DNA of 64,000 bases from Xiphias gladius (taxonomy: Eukaryota; Chordata; Actinopteri; Istiophoriformes; Xiphiidae). Positions within the stretch are counted from its first letter, which is position 1. Each line of letters starts with the position of its first letter. The notes beneath the pieces are model-generated. The model had not been told where the DNA came from. It worked only from the letters and a program-made list of their open reading frames with translations, and did no database searches. The position numbers and the translations under genes were made by a program. The DNA is taken from the NCBI RefSeq assembly GCF_016859285.1, contig NC_053414.1:29312005-29376004 (forward strand), given 5' to 3'. Positions 38,301 through 50,500 of the stretch are shown here, piece by piece.

Positions 38301-39585
38301 TTTATCGCTTCTGTTACAGAGTTCCTTCCCAATTTCCTCCATAAGCCTCCAGAGCAACAATTCTACTTGAGTTTTTCCTGTTGTTTTTATCTTGACCTTT
38401 TCCTAGCCAAAGGTCTGCACCTACTGTACGTCAAACTTCCATACCATTCAGGATCTTTCCAACTGTATGTATATTTCTAAATACCACATCTGTTGACACG
38501 CAGAGTCCCGAGACCTGTTTTTGCAGGACCTCTCACCTAGCCACTTTGTAAGTGGCAACCAACCCCTGCGTATTCAGTTCCATCCAGAAACCACACTGTG
38601 GTCTTGGCGGTGACTGGTGATGAGCTGAAGAGCAGCGCCTTGTATTGTGGAAAGCGCTCTGAGGTGCTATGGAAACTTTGCACACACACAGCTCCGAGAG
38701 GCCCGATATAGAGTCCAGGGTTTTAGAGCAGTGAACCGCAGGCTGTGCATCAGATGCTGAGCAGGGCTTAGGAAGTGCACCCAGCAGGGCAGATGGGTGG
38801 CAGTCAGAAATACATAGGAGAGCTGTCTGTAATGCAAGTTTTTTTTTTAACGTGACAAATGTTGCAAGGCTGAGTGAAATAATTTCCACTCTCAAGCTAT
38901 CATGCATGAAACAAGGCGGTCACAGTTTAGAAACAGTGCCTGACCCTGCAGTGATTAGTAAACCCAGACCTGGGCTGACCTGGCACTCACGTTACAGCTC
39001 TCATCATGATGACAACCTGCAGGAGACACAAAAAAGGCACCTTTACCTGTGCCTAAGCCTAACTAGTCTCAGAACAACTAGAGGACAACTAGAGCACCTA
39101 AGACTCACATGACCTTCTTCCGTCTAATCAGTTGGATGACATGCAAATGGCTTTTCCTTCAAGCTCTTGTCCATCATATGTAAGGTCTCTCTTGTTGATA
39201 ATATTTAATCGCTGTTGGATAAAAAACCTAGCATCCAGTCCATTTTCGTATTTTCATGTTTAACTGAAGTCAAAGAATAAAACCCTCCTCCTCCTGCTCC
39301 CAATGGGTTGAGAAAATTCACACTTTGGTATGTGAAACCTTTAAAACCCTTCAGATAAACACAGAAATACACAGTGGCCATACTAAAAATAAGAACTTTA
39401 TCTTAGGTTCTTTACTAGACCGTATTTTTTCCCAACAGCAGTGCTTCGTTGCATTAAATCTCGGGGTCTGTTGCAGCATCCCTCACACTTTTTCCTAAAG
39501 TCTGTGGACAAAAAAGTAATTGTACCACACTTAAGGTTTGAGCACGGTGGCTAAAATGCAAAGCGTAATGGAGAGATGTCAGAGC

Positions 39586-39616
<31 letters not shown>

Positions 39617-40140
39617 TACATCTGTGGATCTGTCACACCTTCAGCACACTGCATTCCATTCTCACTGAATGAGCTATCCTCCCTCTCTTCTTCCTCCTCC
39701 TGTGACTTCACATCTGCAACATCGCTGCAAACGTCTGAAAAAGTGACACATTGTGCATATGTAAATACTGGGTGTTACTTTTTGTGTAATTAAGAGAACT
39801 TCAAACCAGTACACTAAATTTCTCTGTTAGATTAATGGATTGTTAAAGTCCTTTTTATGATCAATTAATGTTCAGGAACACTTCTTCATCTTGCTGTTAC
39901 TGAGACACACTGACAACTTGGTCCATGTGTAGTCTGTTAACAACTGTAACCTGCACTAAGTCCTCCACCTATACGCCTTCAGCTTTCATTACTCTACAGT
40001 CATGTGCGCTCAGGCGGGATGGTGGAAGTCTGTTGTGCAGTCTGATTATGTACACGTTCACACTAAAGGCATGGATTCAGATACTCACCCATCCCATCTC
40101 CCTCTGGGGGGGTAAATTCAGGAAGTTTGTCTGTGTTCAT
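32309..40140 (-). CDS. ikzf3: ikzf3 (Aiolos), Ikaros-family zinc finger factor
   Basis: Seven coding exons: 40140-40089, 39734-39639, 37653-37240, 35909-35742, 35343-35227, 34380-34270, 32949-32309; phases agree and give 532 aa (human 509). Lymphoid transcription factor that binds DNA through N-terminal C2H2 fingers and dimerises through C-terminal ones. Seen: acidic N-terminus; PQDLS (119-123), a CtBP-type PxDLS motif; finger 1 CDICGLSC...HKRSH (166-186); fingers 2-3 [19 protein letters not shown] and [19 protein letters not shown]; finger 4 [19 protein letters not shown]; then [19 protein letters not shown]; and last-exon dimer fingers [19 protein letters not shown] and [18 protein letters not shown] (475-532). 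The ending [14 protein letters not shown] resembles Aiolos ([14 protein letters not shown]) more than Ikaros or Helios. IKTE near residue 52 is a possible SUMO site. ATG 40140 is preceded by an acceptor at 40157-40156, so a non-coding exon lies upstream. Confidence 0.92.
37805..37975 (+). repeat. tail of an interspersed fish repeat
   Basis: GTCTAAGGACAGAGGGTGTT, AGACTGTTAAGCCC and a final TATATAAATAAAATTTGACT resemble the 3' end of a repeat widespread in teleosts. In the ikzf3 intron upstream of the finger-1 exon, opposite strand. Family not assigned. Confidence 0.55.
39586..39612 (+). repeat. (GT)n microsatellite near an ikzf3 donor
   Basis: About 13 GT units. On the ikzf3 strand it is (CA)13 beginning about 25 nt inside the intron that follows the exon 39734-39639. 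Confidence 0.95.
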
Positions 40141-41043
40141 GATGAAAGAAAAATTCTGTGGAGAGGAATTAAAATATTCGATAAATGAGAGATAGTTTGG
40201 AACACAAACAAGTCTAAGCGGATCAAGCCAGATTCCTTCTTTCAAAACCAGATCTGTCCCGATGTGTTTATGGACCAATAAAAGGAACACTGAGCATTTT
40301 AACACTATAAAAAAGGTGGGTTTTCTTGTATACATTCATGATTTGATATTTTGTTTGACACACTATGACTAATATAACTTTTCTAATGCCCTCGTCACTA
40401 TTAAAAGCATCCCTCACTATTTCTGTAAAGCATGTGAAGAAACAGAACCAACACTTGCTTCTCACTGTTCCTGTTGGCTGGCCAGCATAAAAAGAAGTTT
40501 ACCAAAAAAAAAAAAGTGGGTAAAAGCCCACGGTTGATTGCTCGACCCTGTCACTACATTTTGCCTTATGAGAAAGAGATATGCTCACTGCACATGTATT
40601 TCCTGCCAAGTCTGTACATAGGAGCAAGTGTAAAAGAGCTTTCCACGCCAACAGCCAGCGAACCTCCAATAGTTGAAGCAACAGTTTGAAAATGAATTAG
40701 GAAATAAAATATACAGCTGTGCACTTTTTAGAAGCTGGTTTAGAAGCCCTGTATCAGTTTTCACTGATCTGATAAAAATTTTAGGTATGAACACTAACAC
40801 TAACATTTCTATTGCAAGTGCAACTGTAATAAAAAGTAAAAACTACATAGTTACTTAGAAAGGTGTTCATCATTTAGAGAGCTGTAACTACTCCTACATT
40901 ACTTTCAGTGATGACAAAAAACAGCAACAACAAACTTTCTCACATGGTCAAAATGAAATTGAGAGGCGAATGTCCACATGTTAGTTAATTCCAAGGTACT
41001 TTTTTGGTTTTATTTTTTGTTGAAAGTGACGAAGTGATCTTAC

Positions 41044-41130
41044 CTGCTTTTTGCTCAGCACCTGGAGGAGAACCGTTCTCACCGTAGGAGATTCCACACT
41101 CCGCCACTGGACTTTCTCTGAATATGGAAT
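41044..41130 (-). other. ikzf3: possible ikzf3 non-coding first exon
   Basis: A good donor (AAAAAGCAG/GTAAGATC, exon edge 41044) with GC-balanced sequence before it, about 0.9 kb upstream of the first coding exon. The upstream edge is unknown. The intron between (40156-41043) shows only A-rich patches. Confidence 0.35.
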
Positions 41131-41753
41131 ATATGCAACGTCACTACGATGAATTTTGGAGAGATCCCTTAAAGGAACAGGAACTCATTTTGGAGGTGGA
41201 GCAACAAAGACCTAAGCATGTTCATACAGCAGAGTAGCAACACCAGTGATTTGAATTAGTCCTTACCATTTCCATGATCACAATGTAAACACTGTTTTAC
41301 TAAACCTAATCATGTAGAGTCTGTAACACAATATGTTTATGAGTGAACTAAGAACTGATTATGGTTGTGATGGTTTGATATGAGTTCAGGCGGTTTACAT
41401 GGTTCCTGACTTCTTTCAATTTAAGGAGCTATTACTCCATCTTGTGGCCAAACTATAAAGCTACTTTTCGTTCCAACATTATTCTCCCCAATCAATAAAA
41501 TAAATTTACAAAACTTAAAAAGCCAACTGAGCATAATGTAATAATGGACTGTACAAAACGTGTTTTACTACAACTACAATCACATCTTACACTTAAGGGA
41601 TTCACTTTAAGGGGTATTTGATAAAAGCGGTTTAGGAGTGAAAAGAACAGGTCACCGTTTTTCAAGTCTGCCTTGAAAGTCAGGTAACCATATGAACCCT
41701 GAAAAAGGTGTAAGCTGCCTGAGTTAGGCAAATCAAGTGGGTATCTTCCGAAT

Positions 41754-41787
41754 AATTTGGTGCTAAATACCCATTTAGCACCAAATT
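41754..41787. repeat. perfect inverted repeat, 15-bp arms, 4-nt loop
   Basis: AATTTGGTGCTAAAT, loop ACCC, then ATTTAGCACCAAATT. Base-perfect. Confidence 0.96.
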
Positions 41788-42023
41788 CCCTGTTCCTCCA
41801 CTGAAGTTCAGCAAGGAAACACTGTCCAGGGAAAAACAAAGAGGGGTTATTGTACTAAAAAAGATAAACTTTTTAAAGAAACACACCTGATTTGATCAAC
41901 TTAGACTGCTGAAGCCTTGTATTAGCTAAAGATAAACTTAGAAACTTTGAAATACATTTTTGCGCAGAACCAAGACTGTGGATTTTGTTCCCCATCACTT
42001 ACAGTGGAAGCACATTAGGAGGA

Positions 42024-42049
42024 ATATTGGAGATATTTATCTCCAATAT
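42024..42049. repeat. inverted repeat, 12-bp arms, 2-nt centre
   Basis: ATATTGGAGATA and TATCTCCAATAT around a central TT. Base-perfect in the arms. Confidence 0.95.
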
Positions 42050-42129
42050 GAGCAGGGGGAATGATTATAGCAAGAAAAATCTATTTTAATGTTCATATGG
42101 TACACCTGTCTATTGATTCAAGACAGACA

Positions 42130-42300
42130 TGAAAAACGGCAAACCTATCGCTTAAGGCACCAACGTTGAACCACAATGTCCCTGGTTTGCCTCTGACCAG
42201 GGATTTGTGTTACATTAAATTCCCTACTCTCTCTGCCCTTATTTTTGTCATCTCTCTACTTTGGCTATCTGTTTAGTACAAGCATAAAATGCATTTAAAA
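42130..42300 (+). mobile_element. worn tRNA-derived SINE
   Basis: CGCTTAAGGCACCAACG, then AATGTCCCTGGTTTGCCTC (degenerate B box), TTTGTGTTACATT, TTTTTGTCATCTCTCTAC and AAGCATAAAATGCATTTAAA follow the order of a common fish SINE. Both the A box and tail are eroded, so it is older than the copy at 27.4 kb. Confidence 0.5.
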
Positions 42301-43835
42301 AACAATTTAAAAAGGCTGAAACGTTCATACTAATCCCTTATAATTCTGTCTCTCACAAAGATTTACAAGTTATAAAGATTGTTAGTGAAATATGGAACAA
42401 GAGACACACACTCACATCAGCTCATTAGCAAAGCCAACATCTACAAAACAGAATTACTCTCTACCGTTTATCTCTTAATAACTACCCTTCAACCCAGAAC
42501 CCCCAAAACACACACACACAAACAGTCAAACACCTCATAAATGACACATAATGAAACTGCTAGCCCTCTTGTGAACTTGAGAACCAGTGAGCAGCTCAAC
42601 CAACTACCAACCGCTTTTTGCAGCTATCATACAAGCTACTGACTTGAACTGACCAGATGGAATTTTATTTAAACTTGTGGCAGAATAAAAATAAGTTTAG
42701 CCTTGCTGTTGTTTGGTGGACCAGACTTGAATGGATGTCTGAAGTTTTCCGGTGAGGACAAGATTTGTAAACAGATACACAATAACAGGCATAAGTAACT
42801 GTACACATTTCTGATCATTTACTGTGCAGGTACGGATGAGGAATCTGGGTGCCATGTAAGTAACAACACTCACTGTAGCACCCACCTGAGTGGTGCACAG
42901 CCTTCTAAGGCTTGGCTGCTGCCAATGGCCCGCCTATGGCAACCAGCCACCATCCTGAAGAAAAAAGCCAAAAGAAAGCGCACTCACAAAGGCATTACAA
43001 TACATGCTGGGTTTCCATGGCAAAATGGAAGCAAAGGAACACAGGAAAAAAAAAAAAGAAAAAAAAAAAGGGATGTCGACCAATAAAAGCCGTGATTCAA
43101 AACCTTAAAGGCTGAGTGGAGGGCATATCTGCACACACAGCAAACAGGAACAAAGCAACATGCTGGTTTACAGACTCTTTCATGATCAGATATACACACA
43201 TGTATTATAAACTGTCTCAGCTTGCAGCGTTGTTAAAACTTATCCTGCGATTCCACTGGTGGGAAGCTTTTTTAAGACCACTGGGGGCAGGGCGGCATGG
43301 GGGGGGGGGTTTTAGACTGTCCATTTTCCTTTTATAGCTGCCCACTCCAGTTTGTAGCAAGAGAGAAAAAGAGAAAGAGAGATCTGGGGGCAACATAATG
43401 AGTTGGGGGGGGGGGGGACTGAACGTACACACATTTATGCAAACACACACACACAAACACACATTGAGACCCTGACCCTGTTGAGGGAGGCGGCATGAGG
43501 TTGTTTTGTTGTTTGAACAATGTTTCAGCCCCAGAGGCACACACATGTGTGTGGGGCATTTGGGGTTAATTAAAGTGGAACAGCACTGATGTGTATTCTC
43601 CTTTTAACTTCGTTATGAACCAAAATGTTTTATCAAGTAATCTTTCAAAATGAAAATCAATATATCTTGTCATGCTTGTCACATGAATTAAGACAGACAT
43701 GACTGAAGAGAATAATAATGGTTGGGTGGAGGAGAAAAACAAAATGTATTCTGTGTGTGAGCAAGTATGAGGGCAATTCAGCTGTTTCTTCTCTCAGTGC
43801 ACTCAGGATTGAGAGAGGACAAGTGAGGGAGAGTG

Positions 43836-43842
43836 TATATAA
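43836..43842 (+). promoter_or_regulatory. igfbp4: possible igfbp4 TATA box
   Basis: TATATAA about 720 nt upstream of the igfbp4 start codon, within a purine-rich stretch. If used, transcription would begin near 43868 and the 5' UTR would be about 0.7 kb with upstream ATGs. Position alone supports this. Confidence 0.35.
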
Positions 43843-44563
43843 GCTTGTGTGTCTGAGTAGGAGAGAGATAGAGAGAGAAAAAGGGAGACAGAGGGAGAGA
43901 GCTTTAGCCTGGCTTTCCTCCGCTGTGCCTTTCAGCTCCTCTCTCACTGTAGAAAGAGGCGTGTCCATGGACCAGTATAAAGTCCAAGGAGAGCCACTCG
44001 TGTTGAGCCATTCTCAGGAGTGAGTCCATTACACAGCACACAAGCAAGAGGAGAAAACTGCAGCTGTTGCTTAAAACACTGCCTTTTGATGACCAGCTTT
44101 GCGATTGGACACTTGTAGACCAGATTTTTTGGGTGTTTCGGCAGAGGGTGGGCGAGCCTCTGGAACCGAACTCGAAGACAGAGCAAGACTCACCTGAGCA
44201 CACTGGTGGATATCCTTCCTGCAACTGTTCCTTCCAACGTAACAAAAACTAGTTCTTATCACCACCACATTCGCCAGTCGAGCAGATCAAGAGCAGGCTA
44301 CAATTTCTGCACTGTGAAACTGAGTCAGAGGAACGGAGAGGCAATACAGCAGAGGTATTGTGTCCCCGCAACTGAAACACTAACCAGCTGAAAATATCAA
44401 AGACCATCCTGGACAAAGCATTCTTCTCCAGCCTCCCTTGTTTGTCTAAAATCTGCTGTTGAAGTATAAAGTGATCGAAAGCTGCATAACACTCAGAGAG
44501 GACAGGGAGGCTAAGGGGACCAGACACGAGGGAAAAGGAATTTGTGCAGGTGCCGGGGCTGCC

Positions 44564-47500
44564 ATGGTGCGTGGAGGTGGTGTGGCAGTAGCTCCGTCCT
44601 GCAGGAGCCTGTGGATGTTTGGCGCCCTGTCGCTGGTGGCGCTGTGCTTGTCAGACCAGGCCATTCGCTGCCCGGTGTGCTCCGAGGAGAGGCTGGCCAG
44701 CTGCCGTCTGCCGGAAGGCTGCGAGGAGACAGTGCGGGAGCCCGGCTGTGGCTGCTGCCCCACCTGCGCCCTGCCCAAAGGAGCACACTGTGGCGTCTAC
44801 TCACCCCGATGTGGCACAGGCCTACGCTGCTACCCGCCGCGTGGTGTGGAGAGGCCACTGCACTCGCTGATGCATGGCCAGGGGGTGTGCACCGATGAGC
44901 GGGAGGTGGAGGAGAACTCAGGTGAGAATGAAGGGGTCATGAAGGGAACTGATGATGTATACACTTCTTTAACCTGGGCACTTCTTCTTTTCGTTATTGT
45001 CAGTTACAAAGAGGAACAAAGCACTAAAGCACGGACACAACATTTGATATCTGTGCAAATGTCTATGTCAGGATGCTCTCATTGTATGAAGCATGTAACA
45101 GCTGGCAGCCACAGCTGACAGGGTCTGTCCAAACCTGACCTGGACTGGCGTCTCTCCATCCCTCTCGCTCTGTGGACCCACGGCCGAGCAGACCAGAATA
45201 TTTTCTGTCTCCGCTGCCGGGGCCTTACCTGAGCTCGGCAGGGTCAGAGTTGGGGGGTGTGACAATGTGCTGCTTGTTTACCCTAATCTCAGCTAAGCCC
45301 TGAACCAGAGCATGCACACACACCAGCTCCTCACGCATGGCCTGATGGGAGAGTGCACACAGTCCCTCTGCTGTCTTGTGGTCGGGCGTTGTAAAAGGAG
45401 CCCTGCTGTAAGACGCAGAGCAGGCTTCAGAGAGGCGAGTGGAGGAGGTGTGGTGATAGATGGTGCGGGCGTGTGTGCACGTGAGTGTGTGTGTGTGTCT
45501 GCTGCATGTGTCTGCACTCTGTATGACTGTGTGACATGCAAGTTACACCATACCTGTCTTGGTCAAGGAATCATGCATTTGGTTAATGCAGAGGGGGACT
45601 CTAAAAATCCCCTTTCCCGGCATCCCCTGGGTGTGCACCTCTTCATGCCAATGTTAAACTGAGATCCTGCAGGTAGTGAAATGCATTGTGGTGGTACTAG
45701 GAATGTGAGAGTCTGTGTGTGTGTGTGTGTGTGTGTGTTTGTAATGTGAGGAGGTAATAAAAGCTGCTGTATGAAACGACTGTAATGGAGTGTGGCCAGT
45801 GTGGGGCTTTTAGGTCTCTCTGCAATCAGTAATTCACTTGATGCTCTTTCATGGACGCCCCTGATCCTCCTCCTACTGCTGCTGCAGATGTCTAACTCTT
45901 CTTCTGCTGTCAATGTCTCTATCACACTTTTCTGGGCGAGCTTCTTATTCTCCTCTTTGTTGTTGCATTCCTCTTGCAAATGAGAACGTCTGTTTCCACT
46001 TTCACACAGTGGGATGTCTAATGCTGGATGTCTTATCTGCATATCCAGTTCCAGTTCACTGCTTTGACGTTAACTTCTTTCTACTGATGAAACACTCTCT
46101 ACTGTTTGTCTGCCTCTGCTTTCCACAAAGGGAGTGGTGTTGATTTCCATTATGCTGCATGAGACAATTTTTATAATGTGTGGCAGACAAGGTGGTTCTT
46201 TCATTTGTTCCAGATTATCTACTCACTGGCCCGGCGTTGCTCCCACTGCGCCTAGGCTCCCAGACACCGGTAATGGTAGTAGGCTATCTGCTAGCGTCAG
46301 AACACCAAAGATTTGGATCAACTTAGCCAATATAAAACTCCCAGGATGCTCATCTTCATTGCAGCATCTGTCTCCTCTGGCCCTGGGTGCAACCCCCCCT
46401 CCCAACCCTAACAAGCCCTCGAGTGCATCGCCCACCGCGTCCAGCTCCTTCATGAGGATGAGCTCATCGGCACTCTTGCTGCCAGAGCTGAAATGAGAGC
46501 CTTCTGCTCTCTGTACAGGGCCAGCATAGGTTAGGCCGGCACATAGCGTGACTAAATGGAATCAGAGAGACGAGGAAAGCTGTTTAGAGCACGATAAAAA
46601 TGGAGGGCTGTCTCAGCTTGGCTCACCTCTGTCCATCCAATTATTTTATTTTGCAGAATGTTCTCCCTGATCATTATTTCTGCTCTTTGACGCTGCATTG
46701 TCCGATCAGCTGACCTGGAACTGGGTTCTATTGCACCGGGGGGAGTCTTGGGTCCTTTCTCAGGGGCAGGGCGGCAGTAAATGGAACATTTTGGAAAGTT
46801 CCTAAGTTTTGTTTTTTGTGGTCTGTAATCTGAGTGCTGAGTTCTGTCTCCACACTCCTCCTCACCCCTGGAGTCTGTCATAACAAAGTGGGGAAGCTCT
46901 GCCCAATAAATCTCACAGTAAATCAATTCTTCTGGGCAGCAGCTCAGATCCTCTGTATAAGAATGTTCAATGTAAACCATGGCAGTCGAGAGACTATCAG
47001 AAAGGCACAGGGGAGAGGCGAGGAGCAACTCCAGTCACAAGCTGGAGATTTCCTTTGTGGCACATTCACCGTACTTATGCATTATTAAACAAGGGGGTGC
47101 ATCTCCTGAATACATGTCCGACACTGCCCCACTCCTAGCAACAGTGAACATGCTAGATAAAAATAGAAGAGGGTTTTTAAAAACCAAGAGAATTCCTAAC
47201 GAAAAGGACCATGGGGTAGAAGCAGACATGGACAGCCAATTGAAGGGAATTTAGGGTGTTCAGGCTAATAGTTACAGCCCTGCATCTAGATACCACAAGA
47301 AAACACTTGCGTCACAAAGGTTTGTGCTGCCTCATGATTGTCCCTTAAGTCTAAGGATAGTAACTAACTACCACAAAAAGGTAATGCAATATATGAGGAT
47401 GGAAAGAGTTATGAGCTATCCTGTGAGTCCATTTTTTTTGGGTCAAAACATTGCATTTCTCTCAAATATTTATTAGTATTTATCCTGAATTTCCTTAGTA

Positions 47501-50500
47501 ACAACAAGCACTATCCAGCATCTTATGTCAAGGTCTAAGACAGCCAGAGTGCCTCTTAATATCCCATTCTTAGAAACCCTCTCTATCCTAATACTTAGAA
47601 TAAATCATCATGCATGCGTTGGCATCTGTTCCTACATTCCAGCCGAGTCTGCCCTGGTGTCATATTCAAATGCTTCCCTCTGACAGTGAAACTGATATTA
47701 TTTACATACTGATACAGATGTCAGATATGAAAAGTCTTACAACTACAGGCACCGAAGCAGTTGCATGAATGAAGCTGTCAGTTGAACCAGACTCTGTCCA
47801 ACTATGCCCAATTTACTGTGACGCACACAGGTCTTTATGAAAGCAGCATGCTAACCTAGATTTTCCTTTCTCCTGTGAGTGAGCACTCCTCAGCACATTT
47901 TGAACTGGTTAAAGATGTGGATATATTTTTGGGGCACTATATGAGGATTTTTTTCAAATCTCTTCGAGCAGATGTCCTCTAATGTTGTGTATTTGTTTTC
48001 CTTGGGTTGTGCAGCACATTTGTACAGCTGGGGCTCTTATGCAGGAGTAAATGTGATTAGCTAATTGCTGTCCTCTGTGAGACAGGGACCCCCTTCTAGT
48101 GTTGGAGCTGAGAGATACACAAACAATCCAACATTGTCCTGGCCATGAAGCACACTTAATCTGAGGAGGACAGTGAATCCTCAAGGGCTTGGATTTCATA
48201 TTTTAGCCTAGTATTTCAGTAATAAAAACACTACAGCATTGTACATCTCAATCTCTTGATTTTAATAGGAAGTTCATTTTCTAAGCAGCAATCATTAATG
48301 ATAATTTTGCCTTTCATTAAGATGAAATACTGTACCAGTTCTACCTGATATTCTAAGTAGTAAGGTGCTTCTCTGGCTCATTATAAGTGCTGCTGTATTC
48401 ATTTCCTCTCCTTGCACGTCCACTCAAGATCCTGATTCTGTTCATATATTAAAACAAAAACAGTCCATGCAAAATAAAGCTAATGATGCAACTCTCGCTG
48501 CAGCTGCATGTTTCCCTCTATTCATAGATCTGTTTATGGTAGCAATAACAGTGCATCAACAAATGATGGGTGCCAAGGATTACCCCATCTTACTATGACG
48601 GGATTTACTCACAAATCTGCAAGTAAATAAACCTATAAAACAAGCAGTAATGGAGTCTGGCCAAGGGAGTTACTGTATGGCACTGATGTTAAAAATGACT
48701 ATAATACCTCACTTCCATTTCTATTGTTGGACAAGTGATATAAATTCCAATGTCTTGGAACATGTTTTTATCTAGATGAAAAATAGGATTGTTTCCTGAA
48801 ATCAGACGAAACTATGACTCTCAGAGGAGGAAGTGAATGTGGGAAAAACCTCTCACTGCACAAAAGTTCCCAAACCATGTTTTCTTTTCATCACAGGACA
48901 ATGTTTTGAACCAACAGATTTTTGTCAGGATAAAGGATAATGTGTCTGATGATGATCCATCTGGAAGACTTTCTGCTCTATCCCTTACTCATATTTTTGT
49001 CTCTGATCCACACCTGTGTGTGTGTTTCAAGCCTTAGGCTGAAACACAGTATTGCCAAGTTTTTCAAAGCATTAAGCCAAGACAACCAAATTGTTTTCTT
49101 GAAAATTGACAAAATGCAAGATAGCTGCTGTGGCTAAGGGTGATGATGATTTTATACTTGGCTTCAGTTTCTGAGACCTTTGTTCTATAGCGGCATTATT
49201 GCAGCAACATATGCTTCTAAATAGAATCTATAACACCCTTGAAATTCCAAGGGAAACTGTCCAGTTCTGAATTCAAAGTAGGCATGTGTAATTTTAATTA
49301 TTTTCAGGGTTGTTGCTCCTAACCATTTTCTGCCGCTTCAAGGGTAAATCAACACCAAATCAAAGAGGACAATAAACTGCTGCTGCTCTGTTCTGTTTGG
49401 ATTCAGACTCACAAACATGTTGTATTTCTGGATGATTGTTGTGAAATCATTTGAATGGGAAGTAGCCAGAGTAGTATCAGGCAGTACAGTAGCAGCCTTC
49501 TTGTCTTTGTGATTCAGTGTTGAATCAACTTTCTATCTTTGACAAATGCCACTAAAAAGAGTTTCAAAATTGTCATTGCTACGTGCTGGCAGTCTTGAAC
49601 AGTGTTCTTAAAACTGCACTAGACATCAGCTCTGATGATTAACTGATTCAAAGAAATCTTCTGCTCAGAAACTGGTCAGATACTCTGGCAGCACCCAGTG
49701 TTGACTTACTACTTTTTGGTAGTAAGCCTAGTATACCCTTTGAGCTTGCTGCCAGATTTTCTTGAAAAAAACACTTATCAAAGTATAACAAAATATTTTG
49801 GAGAAGTAAACTCCCCTTAGAGTCTTAAGTTTTCAAGAAATTAGTCACTGTCAATATAATTTAATCTATTTATCCAGCATCCAGAACCACAACACTACAA
49901 TCAACTTTTTTCTGTATCTTTGTAAAATTCAAATTTTTAGCTACTCTAGCCAAGTTTTATGGACTGACAGCTTTTTAAAAATTAGGCTAATCACAATGTT
50001 TGTGAAGAGAAGAAGAGAAATAGCGGAGTGTATATAACATTAATTAAATTAAAATAACCTTAAAATCTCAGTAATACTGATCGCACCACTGCTCTGCTAT
50101 TTCATTTCTGTTTCTTTTGTATTTTGGATTGCTGATCATTTGAGGCTTTAGTTTAGAGAAGATTCTTCTGGTCAAGATGGGGCTAATAGTGAAATAATTT
50201 AGAATTTTGAAAAATAGCCTCATTAAGGTTATTTGACAGCTGCCGACTATCTTTTGACAACCTGACAAATACTGGATTTTTCTAGTTCACTTGGTCTGGT
50301 TCACATTTCTTACATAAACATAAGACATAAACAAATGTTTTAAAGAGTAATTTATTACCAGGCTGAGGAGCTACGTTTCACTGCTCTCTCTGGTTAAACG
50401 TTTTCAGTTTGTTTGGTCAGAAATGTGCTGTGTTACACCTAGATCCGCACAAGTTGCACCTGTAACCGCACCCAACGGTGATGTCACGGTGCACTGACGT

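Larger units (their letters stand above)
41131..43830. other. intergenic between divergent ikzf3 and igfbp4
   Basis: About 2.7 kb. It holds two perfect small hairpins (41754, 42024), a worn SINE (42130-42300), A and G runs (43046-43070, 43303-43312, 43407-43419) and no exon that I can support. Confidence 0.5.

Noticed and set aside
45563-46042. 159-codon minus-strand frame in igfbp4 intron 1
   Set aside because: Includes a microsatellite translation and no known domain or splice support.
46552-47028. 158-codon minus-strand frame in igfbp4 intron 1
   Set aside because: No recognisable domain and no splice support; likely chance.
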